Of a DNA stretch of 64,000 bases, positions 39,481 to 48,707 are shown piece by piece. The notes beneath the pieces are model-generated. The model did not search any database, had not been told where the DNA came from, and saw only the letters and a list, made by a program, of their open reading frames with translations. The stretch lies in the NCBI RefSeq assembly GCF_002797555.1, contig NZ_PGFA01000003.1:558001-622000 (forward strand). Reading direction: 5' to 3'. Each line of letters opens with the position of its first letter. Position 1 is the first letter of the stretch. Source of the stretch: Hymenobacter chitinivorans DSM 11115 (GTDB taxonomy: Bacteria; Bacteroidota; Bacteroidia; Cytophagales; Hymenobacteraceae). The translations under genes and the position numbers were made by a program.

Positions 39481-40644
39481 ATGAATTTCTTTCCCTTCCG
39501 CCGCCGCTCCGTCCCAGCCGCGCCCGCGCCGCCCAAGAGTACCGCCCGCGAATGGCGCGACGCCCTGGTATTCGCCGTTATGGCCGCCACGCTGATCCGC
39601 TGGTCGGCGGTGGAGGCCTATACCATCCCGACGCCCAGCATGGAAGGCTCCCTGCTCGTGGGCGACTGTATCGTGGTCAGCAAGCTGCACTACGGCCCCC
39701 AAACGCCCCAGACGCCGCTGCAGATTCCGCTGACCCACCAGACCATCTGGGAAAAAGGCCCGCAGAGCTACTCCGCCGCTATTCAGCTGCCCACGTTCCG
39801 GTTGCCGGGCTTCTCAGAGGTAAAGCGCAACGACATCGTGGTGTTTCACGTGCCCCACGAGCAGCAGCGCCCCGCCGACGTGCGCACCAACCTGATCAAG
39901 CGCTGCGTGGCCGTGGCCGGCGACACCCTGGAAATCCGCCGCGGGCAGGTGTTTCTCAACGGCCGGCCCGGCGCCGTGGCCGGCCAGCTCCAGAGCACCT
40001 ACTTCATGCAAGTTGATGCCCCCAACGATGCCGTGCGCCAGGCCCTGCACGAGCACGGCGTAGTCGATTATAACGAGCCCGACGGCGTGCCCCGGGCCGG
40101 TACCGACCCCGCTACCGGCCGCCGTGGCTTCTACATCAGCTGCCCGGCCACGGTGGCCGCCTACTTCCGCCGCCAGCCCTACGTGCAGGCCCTGACCGTG
40201 GCCGACTACTCCACCACGCTGTTTCCGGACGTGGCCGACTTCCACAACCCCCAAGCCGCGCCCAGCAGCCAGCCCCGGCGCTGGCAGCTGGATAGCTACG
40301 GTCCGCTGCCGGTGCCCCGCCGGGGCCAGACTATTAGCCTGACGCCGGCCAACGCGGCGGCCTATTACACCATCATTGCCCAGTACGAGCCCAATGAAGG
40401 CATTACGTGGCAAAACGGCCGGATTTACCAGCACGGCCAGCCACTGACGCGCTACACCATTCGGCAGAACTACTACTTCATGATGGGTGATAACCGCCAC
40501 AACTCCGAGGATTCGCGCTTCTGGGGCTTCGTGCCCGAAGACCACCTCGTGGGCAAGGCCGTCCTCGTGCTGTATTCCGTGGACCCCTACGCCGACCTGC
40601 TGCACAAGCTCCGCTGGAACCGCCTGCTGCAGCCCACCAGCTAA
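39481..40644 (+). CDS. lepB: Signal peptidase I
   Basis: Inner-membrane serine protease that removes signal peptides from exported proteins. The 387-residue protein has one N-terminal membrane segment (about 27-47), then the catalytic Ser53 in PTPSMEGSLLVGD and general base Lys140 in NLIKRCVAVAGDTLEI; box E is MGDNRHNSEDSRFWGFVP near residue 335. The roughly 190-residue insertion between Lys140 and box E is the enlarged form seen in Bacteroidota. The gene is monocistronic and closed by a 28-bp perfect hairpin. Confidence 0.96.
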   Translation: MNFFPFRRRSVPAAPAPPKSTAREWRDALVFAVMAATLIRWSAVEAYTIPTPSMEGSLLVGDCIVVSKLHYGPQTPQTPLQIPLTHQTIWEKGPQSYSAAIQLPTFRLPGFSEVKRNDIVVFHVPHEQQRPADVRTNLIKRCVAVAGDTLEIRRGQVFLNGRPGAVAGQLQSTYFMQVDAPNDAVRQALHEHGVVDYNEPDGVPRAGTDPATGRRGFYISCPATVAAYFRRQPYVQALTVADYSTTLFPDVADFHNPQAAPSSQPRRWQLDSYGPLPVPRRGQTISLTPANAAAYYTIIAQYEPNEGITWQNGRIYQHGQPLTRYTIRQNYYFMMGDNRHNSEDSRFWGFVPEDHLVGKAVLVLYSVDPYADLLHKLRWNRLLQPTS

Positions 40645-40652
40645 GCGCGGCG

Positions 40653-40724
40653 CCCCAAACCCGGCAACGAACAGCGGCTGGAGCTTCCAGGAGCTTCAGC
40701 CGCTGTTCGTTGCCGGGTTTGGGG
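40653..40724 (+). terminator. 28-bp perfect-stem hairpin after lepB
   Basis: Arms 40653-40680 and 40697-40724 are exactly complementary over 28 bp, with a 16-base apical region. Starts 8 bases after the lepB stop. The inner part repeats the AGCGGCTG/GAGCTT pattern of the other hairpins listed here. Confidence 0.9.
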
Positions 40725-40846
40725 TCGGGGCCGGCTAAGGGCCAACAGTTGATTTTCGGACTCAGTGTGCCACCTTGGGGCTCTGGTTTAAACTCTTGTT
40801 GCTACGGGGCGTGCTACTGCGCTTGTTCTAACCTGATATAGATAGT

Positions 40847-41518
40847 ATGAAGCACTTTCTGCGCGTGGCCCTGCTCAGCGGCCTGGCCCTTCCGGCGGCG
40901 GCCCAAACGGCGAAATCCCGCCTCAACCTGCCGCTGAAGCACGAGCTGGACAGCCTCTACGCCGTGGACCAGCGCTACCGGGCCATGCTGTTTGACCCGC
41001 GCCAGAGCGGCAACCCCGATTCGCTGGCCGCGGTGCTGGGCGTGGCCAAAGCGGAGCTCAACCACACTCTGGTGCAGCGCATGCAGCAAACCGACGCCAC
41101 CAACCTGGCCCGGGTGCAGGTGCTGCTCAAGCAATATGGCTACCCGGGGCAGTCGTTGGTGGGCACGCCTACCAACGAGGCCGCCTGGAACGTAATTCAG
41201 CACGCCCCGGCCACGATACCCCAGTACCTGCCGCTGATTAAAGCCGCCGCCGAAAAAGGGGAGCTGCCGTTTTCCCGCTACGCCATGATGCTGGACCGCC
41301 AGCTGATGACGGGCGGCCAGCCCCAGCTTTACGGCACGCAGGTAATGGGCTACAACGGGCAGGCACCCTTCGTGTGGCCCATTCAGAACGCGGCCCAGGT
41401 AAACCGGCGCCGCAAGCAGGCCGGCTTCACCACCACCGTGGAGCAATACGCTACCCAGTTTGGCATTACCTACAAGGCCGTGACCATGGAGCAAGTAGCC
41501 AGAATGCCCAAGCAGTAG
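40847..41518 (+). CDS. DUF6624-like secreted protein
   Basis: The 223-residue protein has a signal peptide ending near AAAQTA. The mature protein is helical and matches my memory of DUF6624: LDSLYAVDQRYRAML, VLLKQYGYPGQSLVG, WNVIQHA and KAAAEKGELPFSRYAMMLDRQLM. The family is Bacteroidota-rich and of unknown function. It is monocistronic and ended by a strong hairpin. Periplasmic location is inferred from the signal peptide. Confidence 0.75.
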   Translation: MKHFLRVALLSGLALPAAAQTAKSRLNLPLKHELDSLYAVDQRYRAMLFDPRQSGNPDSLAAVLGVAKAELNHTLVQRMQQTDATNLARVQVLLKQYGYPGQSLVGTPTNEAAWNVIQHAPATIPQYLPLIKAAAEKGELPFSRYAMMLDRQLMTGGQPQLYGTQVMGYNGQAPFVWPIQNAAQVNRRRKQAGFTTTVEQYATQFGITYKAVTMEQVARMPKQ

Positions 41519-41584
41519 CTTTTCGCTCTTACTTCGGGCTCTGTGAGGTAAGGCGCCGCCAGAACGGAATCTGGTGGTGGATGG

Positions 41585-41633
41585 TCAAACAACAACGGCG
41601 GACGCTTTCGGAGCGTCCGCCGTTGTTGTTTGA
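41585..41633. terminator. 21-bp perfect-stem terminator
   Basis: Arms 41585-41605 and 41613-41633 pair exactly with a 7-base loop; the AAACAACAAC/GTTGTTGTTT lower stem gives T-rich exits in both directions. It lies between the DUF6624-like and TPM genes. Confidence 0.9.
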
Positions 41634-41758
41634 GTATTGTGGTGCTGTGCCTCCGTAGGGCATTACCAAGTGCTGCCAGCCCCGCCGCCGTTCGATGCGC
41701 CGCCCGTATTGCGGTTGGCGCGGTTGGCTAAGCTACCGGCGGCCGGGTAGGAATAGCG

Positions 41759-43213
41759 CTAACAGTGGTCGTGGTGATGGTGGTGATGATGGTGATGCGA
41801 GGAGGTCTGGGTACCAATCTCCTCGAAGCGGACGAGCTCAATGTGCTGGCAAAAGGCGCACTCCCACACGAACCAGCCCCAGGTCCTGCGCCGGCTGTTG
41901 CCGCGCTCCACAACCTGGCGGGACTTGCGCAGCAGGGTGGTGTGCGAGCAGTTGGGGCACTCTTTCGCCTTGGTTTTAGGGTAGAGGTAGCCCAGCACCA
42001 GGTGATGCTGGCAGTCGTAGCATTCCCACGCGTCGTAGTCGAGGGCCTTAATCGTTTCTTCTACCTTCTGACTGGGCTCCAGTACGTTGTGCTCCACGTT
42101 TTTGGCGAGGCGGTACATGCTGCCGTTGCATTCCGGGCACTGGTAGGGCTCGTTGCGCAAGGTGCGGAGCTGCCGGCGGTGCCCAACCCAGTACAGCACC
42201 AGCGGAACGGGCATCATAAAGCGCAAAAAGCCCAGGCGGCGGTGCGATTTTATCAAGTACGTGTACCGCTCAATGCGGCTGGCGCCGGCGTATTCCTGGT
42301 GGTAGCGGTAGCGGATAATGAGCAGGTGCAGGCTGACGGCCGCTATTGACCAGCCATAGGTCCAGGAAAGCGGGGCGGACGCCGGAAATTTGGAATCTGT
42401 CCCCCCAGCCAAAAATACCTGCACGAATACCCACAGGGAAACCAGCCCCAGAAGCACCTTCAGTAGTACCGGCACGTGCTTGATAGTGAGCAGTACCCCG
42501 GTCGTTACGAACATAAACATGAGGCTGAAAAACACCAGGAAACCCTCGCCCTCCGACCAGTTGTCTGGGCCGGGCCGGTTGGCGAAGGCCAGCTCCGCTG
42601 CCGCCAGCGAGTCCTGCTCCTGGATACGGGCCAGCGTGGCAACATCGGGTGGAAAGGCCTCCGTAACCTCGCCGGCATCCGGGTTAAAGAGCCGGAAGTC
42701 TGGCGCCACGTTGTGTATCAGCGAGTCGACCCCGCTGCGGATGGCCTTGTCGTACTTCTTCCGGTGCAGGGCGAGCAGCATGTAGCGCCTCCCAACCCGT
42801 TGGCAATCGGCCAGGGTGAGCGTTTGCTGCAGGCCGCTGCCGATGTAAAACTCCACCCAGCCCTGGTCCTGCACCACCAGCACTAGCAGGCCGTTGTGCC
42901 GGTACGTTTTCTCGATTTTCCACCGGTCAAACAGCTTGGCCGCGGCCTTATGGGGGGTTGCCTTCCCGATGCTGCGCACCATCACGACCTGAATATGGGC
43001 CTTGTGGTGCATGTCGAGGGCGTACAGGTTGGCCTCGAGGTAGCGGATGGTAGCCGGTTTCAGGAATTTGTTGGGGTCCGTGACGTAGTGGCCCTCAAGC
43101 TCAAAAGGTCCCGGCAGCCGGTCGAGGGAGGACTGGGCCGTGGCCTCAAGGCCCGGTGCCCCAAGTACAATCAATAAAAACAGGAGACAGAGTAGAAAAT
43201 AACGCAAGGGCAT
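41759..43213 (-). CDS. TPM-domain membrane protein with four CxxC motifs and His9 tail
   Basis: With the start at 43213 (MPLRYFLLCLL) the protein has 484 residues and a signal peptide like its paralogue at 44910. A periplasmic TPM domain spans about 35-175 (YVTDPNKFLKPATI, VVMVRSIG, RWKIEKTYRHNGLLVLVVQDQGWVEFYIGSGL). Three or so membrane segments follow (about 215-315), then a Cys-rich part with CPEC, CYDC, CPNC and CAFC, consistent with two zinc ribbons. It ends in nine consecutive His, then Asp-His-Cys. TPM proteins are linked to photosystem repair in plants and membrane proteins in bacteria. Metal handling is a guess from the Cys and His. Confidence 0.82.
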   Translation of the reverse strand: MPLRYFLLCLLFLLIVLGAPGLEATAQSSLDRLPGPFELEGHYVTDPNKFLKPATIRYLEANLYALDMHHKAHIQVVMVRSIGKATPHKAAAKLFDRWKIEKTYRHNGLLVLVVQDQGWVEFYIGSGLQQTLTLADCQRVGRRYMLLALHRKKYDKAIRSGVDSLIHNVAPDFRLFNPDAGEVTEAFPPDVATLARIQEQDSLAAAELAFANRPGPDNWSEGEGFLVFFSLMFMFVTTGVLLTIKHVPVLLKVLLGLVSLWVFVQVFLAGGTDSKFPASAPLSWTYGWSIAAVSLHLLIIRYRYHQEYAGASRIERYTYLIKSHRRLGFLRFMMPVPLVLYWVGHRRQLRTLRNEPYQCPECNGSMYRLAKNVEHNVLEPSQKVEETIKALDYDAWECYDCQHHLVLGYLYPKTKAKECPNCSHTTLLRKSRQVVERGNSRRRTWGWFVWECAFCQHIELVRFEEIGTQTSSHHHHHHHHHDHC

Positions 43214-43376
43214 ACGGGGGCAAAGACCGAAAAAACGATTAGCCAAAGAACGTAAGAATGGGTGGGCGCTTCAATCGGCAGCCCATAGCCGGGGGCAAAT
43301 AAGCGGCGGAGTACCTTAAAAAGCGGTTGAAGCTCCTCGGGGCCGCCGCTGAGGAAAGGCTGGGGCCGACGCCGGC

Positions 43377-44135
43377 TCAGGGCTTTTGCCCGAAGCGCGC
43401 TCCACTGAGCAAGAGCCCCACGCTTTGCGCGCCGCGCCGGATGCGGTAGCCGCTGCGCAGCAAGGCGTCGGCAAAATCAGTGCGGGCTTCTTCGTCTGTC
43501 GGGTACGGCCGCTCGGCCAGGCTGATGCGCAGGGTTTGCCGAGCGGCCTGGAAAGTCATTTCCACGTTGCAGAGCACCAGCCCGGGGCTTTGGCCGAAGG
43601 CGGCGTGGTCGAGCAGCAAGTAGTTGCCCTTCAGCTCCAGCACGTAGGCTTCACTGGCCAGGCAGCGGCCGTCGCCTCTTTCCTGGCCCAGCAGCAGGTA
43701 GAGCGTGCGGCCGGGGGTGGCCAGCTTATAAATTTCGTTGTAGTAGCACTCCAGGTCGGGGTGGTAGGCAAAGTGCTGACCAGCGGCATTGGTCCACTGA
43801 AATACGGGGCGATGCACGGTGCCCCGCGTGCCGCCCGACTGGTAGGAATACGTAAACACCCTGAAGTGGGCGGCGTCCTGGGAGTCGGCCGTCAGCTCCA
43901 GGCCCAGGCTTTGGGCTCCCGCCGCCGACACGTCGTGGGTGCGCAGGTAGGCTATCAGCTTGCGGCTCGTGTCGGCTATTAGCTTTTCCCAGGCCTCGTC
44001 TTCAAACTCGGTACTGGTTTCGAGGATGCCCAGGTTTTTGCGCAACTCCGCGGCCGCCGGGTCTTGGGCTTTGGCTGGCGCCGAGGCCAAGCCGGTAGCC
44101 GCCAGCCAAGCGAGGCAAATCAGGATTCTGCGCAT
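43377..44135 (-). CDS. Secreted protein of unknown function
   Basis: A 252-residue protein with a signal peptide (MRRILICLAWLAATGLASAPAKA). The mature part is alternating strands and helices with an Asp/Tyr-rich centre (FAYHPDLECYYNEIYKLA, YLLLGQERGDGRC). Two or three Cys could form a disulfide. There is no catalytic motif that I recognise. It lies between the two TPM paralogues, but the spacing of about 160 bases does not force an operon. Confidence 0.68.
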   Translation of the reverse strand: MRRILICLAWLAATGLASAPAKAQDPAAAELRKNLGILETSTEFEDEAWEKLIADTSRKLIAYLRTHDVSAAGAQSLGLELTADSQDAAHFRVFTYSYQSGGTRGTVHRPVFQWTNAAGQHFAYHPDLECYYNEIYKLATPGRTLYLLLGQERGDGRCLASEAYVLELKGNYLLLDHAAFGQSPGLVLCNVEMTFQAARQTLRISLAERPYPTDEEARTDFADALLRSGYRIRRGAQSVGLLLSGARFGQKP

Positions 44136-44197
44136 GCGTGTTCTTAATCCAAAAGGCTGGCCCAGTGGTTAGCGTCGGTAGGGAAAAGCAGCTTTGC

Positions 44198-44770
44198 TTA
44201 ACCGCGCCGGGGCTCGTAGTGCTGCACTACGATGCCGCAGGCAAAGGCGGTGGACTGCACCAATGTTAGAGGCTGTACGGCGTTCAGGCTTTGAAAGATA
44301 GGCAGGCCGCGGCCAATGGCCACGGGGTTGATAAAGAGGTGAAGCTCATCGACGAGGCCGGCCTGGAGGAGGCCCGACACGAAGGTAGCCCCGCCGTAGG
44401 CCATGATGTCGTGCCCGGCCCGCTGCTTGAGCTGGCTGATTTCGGTCGTCAGGTCGGCCGTGGCCAGCTCGGTGTTGGGCCAGGGCGACTCGCTCAGGGT
44501 GCGGGAAAAGACGATTTTGGGCGTGTCGGTAAACTTCAGGCCGGCCGCCTGGTCCGGGGCGGCGGGGTCGGCGGCTACGGCGGCCCAGTGCGGGATAAAG
44601 CCCTCGGCCAGCTTGCGGCCCAGCACGATGCAGTCGACGGGCTCGGTGAGCTCCTGCACGTAGCGCTGCAGGGCCTCGTCCCAGTTGAAGGTCATCCAGT
44701 CCATTTCCCCGTTGGGGCCGCCGATGAACCCATCGACGGTCATTTGTACCTGCAGCTTGAGTTTGCGCAT
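44198..44770 (-). CDS. Dihydrofolate-reductase-like (RibD C-terminal) protein
   Basis: A 190-residue protein of the RibD C-terminal/YyaP-type DHFR-like group: MTVDGFIGGPNGEMDW at the N-terminus, the strand CIVLGRKLAEGF, KIVFSRTL, the nucleotide loop IMAYGGATFVSGLLQAGLVDELHLFI-type pattern, and NPVAIGRGLPIF. These proteins bind NAD(P)H and reduce unknown substrates; they do not replace FolA. It stands alone, 62 bases after the neighbouring secreted-protein gene start and reading in the same direction. Confidence 0.9.
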   Translation of the reverse strand: MRKLKLQVQMTVDGFIGGPNGEMDWMTFNWDEALQRYVQELTEPVDCIVLGRKLAEGFIPHWAAVAADPAAPDQAAGLKFTDTPKIVFSRTLSESPWPNTELATADLTTEISQLKQRAGHDIMAYGGATFVSGLLQAGLVDELHLFINPVAIGRGLPIFQSLNAVQPLTLVQSTAFACGIVVQHYEPRRG

Positions 44771-44909
44771 GATGGAGGTAAGAGTTGGGTAGTAGCGTCA
44801 GTAGAAAGTCAAAGATAAAACCCAGAATGCCGACCAAACGAGGCCAAATACGCCAACCAGCGGGGTATTTGCGACAATCTTGACAAGCCGGCGTGCCGGC
44901 CTAGCCCCA

Positions 44910-46406
44910 CTACCAGCTGCTGCCGGCCCCGCCGCCCCCGGAGCTGCCCCCGCTGCTGGACGACGAGGACGAGGAACTGCCCGAGGAAAACGAGCTGGAC
45001 GATGAGGAGCTGCTCGACGAGGACAGCTTGGCCGTGGAGTATTTCTGCTTCTTAACGTGGTGGCAAAACGCGCACTCATGTACGTGCCAGCCCCAGCCCC
45101 CGTGGGACGTAGTGGCGGCCCGCACCTCCTCATCGGGCTGGGGCTGCAGGGTGCGGTTGTGGCACTTGGGGCAGCTTTTAGCGTCGGTACTCAGGTTGGG
45201 GTAGCTCAGAATGAGCAGCTCCTCGCAGGCCGGGCACTGCCAGGCGTCGTAGTCGATGGCCGCAATCTGCTCTTCGGCAATCTGGCCGGGGCGCAGGGCT
45301 GCGTCGTCCTGGGTTTCGTCGAGGCGGTGCATGGGCGTGGCGCAGGCCGGGCAGGCGTAGGGCTCTTCGCGCAGCTGGGCCAGGCGGCGCCAGTAGCCGC
45401 GCCAGTACCAGGCCAAGGTCAGCGGAAACACGAAGCGCAGCCAGCCCAGGCCGTGGTGGGCTTCCTCCAACAAGTTGTAGCGGGCATGGCGGCTCGCGGT
45501 AGGGGAGGCCTCCGCGCGCAGCTGCCGGTTGAGCAGCCGCAGGTACACGTGGGCCCCCAGCAGCGGCCAAGCGTAGCCCAGCGCCATAAGCAGCCCCGGG
45601 GCTACCGGCCAGCTCGTGCCGGCCACGAGGCCCATCAAGCCCAGAATCAGCACTAGGCCCAGCACCATTATTGGGGCAAAGCCGCGCGGAGTGTGCTTGC
45701 GCAGGACCAGCGCCAGGCTCGCCGCCACCAGCAGTAGGGCCGCCGCCATCACGCCCGCTATTTCCGCCCCGCTCCAGGCCGTGGGGTCGGCCGGCGCGGC
45801 CGCTTCGGTCAGCATCTCCACGTGTGGCTCGTCGGCTAGGGTCGGGGGCAGCTGGGCTTCGGCGGAGTCGGGCAGGGCGAAATGGCCGGTGCTCAGCTGC
45901 CGGATCAGGGCGGCCACGCCCTGGCGCACGGCCTCGTCGTACTGCCCGCCGCGCAGGTAGGGAATCATGTAACGCTGCTGAATGCGGAAACACACCACGT
46001 CGGGCACGTCGGCTTCCAGGCCGTAGCCGGTTTCGAATTCCACCCGGTGCTGGTCGTCCACGACGAGCAGGAGCAGGCCGTTGTTCTTGTCCTTATCTCC
46101 GATTTTCCAACGGTTAAACAGCGCCGTGGCGGCCGTTTTGGGCACTTCTTCCCCGATGCTGCGCGTCAGCACCACGTCGATATGGGCCCGGCCGCTCTGG
46201 TCCAGGGGGCGCAGCGTGGCGTTGAGCTCCTGCACCGTAGCGGGCTGCAGCAGGTGGTCGGGGTCACTGACGTAGCTCTCGCCCAGCGTTTTGGGGTCGG
46301 GCAGGCGGGTTAGGTAGTCTGCATCCTGAGCTGCTGCGGGGCGGGCCGCTGGGCCGAGCAATAAGAGCAGAAACAACAGGCGAAACAGGAAGCAGCGCAG
46401 AAGCAT
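44910..46406 (-). CDS. TPM-domain membrane protein with four CxxC motifs and poly-Ser tail
   Basis: With the start at 46406 (MLLRCFLFRLL) the protein has 498 residues and parallels the gene at 41759 along its length: signal peptide, TPM domain (YVSDPDHLLQPATV, VVLTRSIG, RWKIGDKDKNNGLLLLVVDDQHRVEFETGYGL), several membrane segments, then CPAC, CPAC, CPKC and CAFC. The tail is a long Ser run broken by Phe and Gly, ending GGSSGGGGAGSSW, the kind of Gly/Ser tail known from YgcG/TPM proteins. The two genes are 1.7 kb apart, an old duplication. Unknown function. Confidence 0.83.
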   Translation of the reverse strand: MLLRCFLFRLLFLLLLLGPAARPAAAQDADYLTRLPDPKTLGESYVSDPDHLLQPATVQELNATLRPLDQSGRAHIDVVLTRSIGEEVPKTAATALFNRWKIGDKDKNNGLLLLVVDDQHRVEFETGYGLEADVPDVVCFRIQQRYMIPYLRGGQYDEAVRQGVAALIRQLSTGHFALPDSAEAQLPPTLADEPHVEMLTEAAAPADPTAWSGAEIAGVMAAALLLVAASLALVLRKHTPRGFAPIMVLGLVLILGLMGLVAGTSWPVAPGLLMALGYAWPLLGAHVYLRLLNRQLRAEASPTASRHARYNLLEEAHHGLGWLRFVFPLTLAWYWRGYWRRLAQLREEPYACPACATPMHRLDETQDDAALRPGQIAEEQIAAIDYDAWQCPACEELLILSYPNLSTDAKSCPKCHNRTLQPQPDEEVRAATTSHGGWGWHVHECAFCHHVKKQKYSTAKLSSSSSSSSSSSFSSGSSSSSSSSSGGSSGGGGAGSSW

Positions 46407-46694
46407 GGCGGGCCGCCGAGGGCGGGTTGGTTGGTCAAAGAAAGCCATATCCGGCGTACCGGCCGAGCTGCCCGGGCCCGCTACCGGGAGCCACGCTGAC
46501 GGAAGCTACGGCCGGCGGCCGGCAGGAGTGGGCGTCCGGCGCAAGTTACACTTGGTTTAATGCAATAATCTGGTGGCGCAAGTGGTTAGCTGCTGGAGGA
46601 GGCGGGGGCCGGGGCGAAGGAATAAATTGCTCCTTGAGTAGTAAAAAGAGTTTTGGTAAGCGGGTTATAAGCAGGTTTTTATTATTTTTCGGTA

Positions 46695-47198
46695 ATGAAG
46701 AAACTCTACTTACTACTCCTGTTGCTAGTCTTGGCTTCTGCGGCTACGGCGCAAAAATACCATTTCAAAGGCCTGCGCAACTTTCCCTACGACAGCACCA
46801 CGCGCAAAGTGAAGTACGTGGAGGTAATTGACGCGCCCGGCATCTCCCGCGCCGACCTCTACCGCCGCGCCCGGCAGTGGCTGACGGCCAAAAACGGTCC
46901 GCTGGGCCTCGGGACGCTGATTGCGGTGCCCGAAGAAGGGCAGCTGCGCGGCCGCCTAGCCCTGCCCGGCGCTAGTCAGCCCTTCCGGGCGTTTTTTCTG
47001 TTCGAGGTGCTCGAAGGCCAGCTGCGGTGCAGCCTCACCGATTTTACGGCCTCCATGGACGGTATGCGGCTGGAAGAACTGGCCGCTAAGGGAAGCCGCC
47101 GCCTCGACGAGTGGCTGGAGCAGAACGACGCCCGGTTTCGGGAGTCGTTCTGCTCCAGCCTGCGGCAAAGCGTGGCCGACGTGGCCCCCAGCGAATAG
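46695..47198 (+). CDS. DUF4468-like secreted protein
   Basis: A 167-residue protein with a signal peptide cleaved near ATAQ. The mature part fits DUF4468 with its TBP-like fold: VKYVEVIDAPGISRADLYRRARQWL, LRGRLALPG and LEGQLRCSLTDFTAS. The family occurs in Bacteroidota and has no known activity. It converges with the gene at 47247, leaving 48 bases. The region between it and the TPM gene upstream (246 bases past 46448) has no gene. Confidence 0.82.
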   Translation: MKKLYLLLLLLVLASAATAQKYHFKGLRNFPYDSTTRKVKYVEVIDAPGISRADLYRRARQWLTAKNGPLGLGTLIAVPEEGQLRGRLALPGASQPFRAFFLFEVLEGQLRCSLTDFTASMDGMRLEELAAKGSRRLDEWLEQNDARFRESFCSSLRQSVADVAPSE

Positions 47199-47246
47199 GG
47201 CCCAGCTTCCGGGGCTCAGCGGGAGTTGCGGGTGGGCAAGCGCTAG

Positions 47247-48665
47247 TCAATAAGCAAGCCGCTCCAGCTCGATGCGTGCCGGTTTGGGCTGCTGGTGGTA
47301 AAGCAGCAGGAACCCGGGCTGCACAACCCACACATCCGACAACTGGCCCTTGGGCGGAATAGGCCGCACGGTGCGAATCTGGCCCGACTGCAGGCTCATC
47401 GTCAGCACGCGGCGCCCGGTGCGCAGCACCACACGCTGACTATCGGGCGCGAGGCCCCGCAGTCGGAAAGACCCAGCCTGTTGGGCCGCCTGGGCCATGC
47501 GCCGGGCGGGCCAGTAGCCATGCAGCGTGTAGGAGCTAGTGTCGGGCAGGGGCAGCACCCGGGCGTCGTCTACCTGACCAGTTGCGGAGAGGTGCACGGC
47601 TACTACTTCGCGGGGCCGCAGCGTGGTTTTATTGACCCGGCCCAGGCCTACGGTGGCGAGGCCCGTGGCTAGGTCGAGGGCCAGGTGGGTGCCGAAGGAA
47701 GTACTCGTGTAGGTTTCACCCACGAGCAGTACGCTGCCATCGGGAGCGGGGCGCAGGGTTTGCCAGAGCACGTGCCGGTGGCGGACCAGGGGCAAGTGGG
47801 GTTCGGCCGAGCCCGTTACGAGCCGGTCGTGGCAGGTGCTGTCAGGGTAGAGCTGGGTATAAAACAGGTGGCCCGGGGAGCGGTGGGAAAGGCGGTTGCG
47901 GGCGGAAGAACAGCCGGCCACCAGCAAGCTGTGCCCAGGGCCCATCACTCCCACGTCGGGCCGGCGCCGCTCCCCGTGGTAATCCAGCGGCAGCCGGCAC
48001 AACACCCGGCCCGTGGCCAGCTGCAGACAGTAAGCCGTGGTGGTAGCGCGGGGGCTGCGGGCGTTATTGGTCACCAGCAGCCAAAGGTGGGTGCTGTCGA
48101 GAATGGCCGGCGCCACGTCTACCTGGCCCTCCGCCGACCGGAAGCGGTGCTGCCAGAGCGGGCGGAGTTGCCAATCGGTGAAGCGAAACAGCACCTCACC
48201 CCCGACCAGGGTGGACTCCGTGGTCAGGAAGCCGGCGGTGTGGGGCGCCAGCTCGCCGTGCAGATCCTGCCAACGGATCCAGCGGGAAGATTCCCGCCGC
48301 TGCGCCACCACGCGGCCCAGCGTATCCACCACCAGGGAGAGCAGCGTGTCGGAGCCGCGGCGGTGCAACTGGTAAAGCACGTGGGCCCGGCTGCTAGCCG
48401 TGTTGCTGAGCTGGTAATGGCCGGGCAGGCGGAGTTGCTGCCGCTGCTGCCTTAGGGCGGGCGATAAGAGGTAGTGGCGCAGGTAAGTTGCCCCATCGTC
48501 GTGGACTATGGTAGACACCAGGGCTCGGCGGGCGGTGGGCAGATACAGCCCTTGGGTGTGCTCTAGCACTACACTGTCGATGGTGACGCGCTGGGCCCGG
48601 GCGGGCCGTAGCCAGAGGCTCAGCACCAGCAGGAGGAGCAAGCCCTTGCGGAGAAAAGAAAACAT
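47247..48665 (-). CDS. Secreted, beta-rich protein of unknown function
   Basis: The 472-residue protein has a signal peptide ending near RPARA. The rest is rich in strands with recurrent motifs such as LLVTNN, LLVGETYTS and FLLLYHQQ, resembling propeller-type repeats, but I cannot assign a blade count or family. No Cys-His catalytic group is apparent. It is monocistronic or paired with the upstream membrane-protein gene (48708), 42 bases away on the same strand. Confidence 0.65.
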   Translation of the reverse strand: MFSFLRKGLLLLLVLSLWLRPARAQRVTIDSVVLEHTQGLYLPTARRALVSTIVHDDGATYLRHYLLSPALRQQRQQLRLPGHYQLSNTASSRAHVLYQLHRRGSDTLLSLVVDTLGRVVAQRRESSRWIRWQDLHGELAPHTAGFLTTESTLVGGEVLFRFTDWQLRPLWQHRFRSAEGQVDVAPAILDSTHLWLLVTNNARSPRATTTAYCLQLATGRVLCRLPLDYHGERRRPDVGVMGPGHSLLVAGCSSARNRLSHRSPGHLFYTQLYPDSTCHDRLVTGSAEPHLPLVRHRHVLWQTLRPAPDGSVLLVGETYTSTSFGTHLALDLATGLATVGLGRVNKTTLRPREVVAVHLSATGQVDDARVLPLPDTSSYTLHGYWPARRMAQAAQQAGSFRLRGLAPDSQRVVLRTGRRVLTMSLQSGQIRTVRPIPPKGQLSDVWVVQPGFLLLYHQQPKPARIELERLAY

Positions 48666-48707
48666 ACGCCGGAAGAAATAAGTGGAAGAGTCTGCTCAGC
48701 AGGGCGT

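Noticed and set aside
41759..41800. Nine-His tail as a cloning tag artefact
   Set aside because: It is followed by Asp-His-Cys and a stop, lies in a normal gene context and has mixed CAC/CAT codons.
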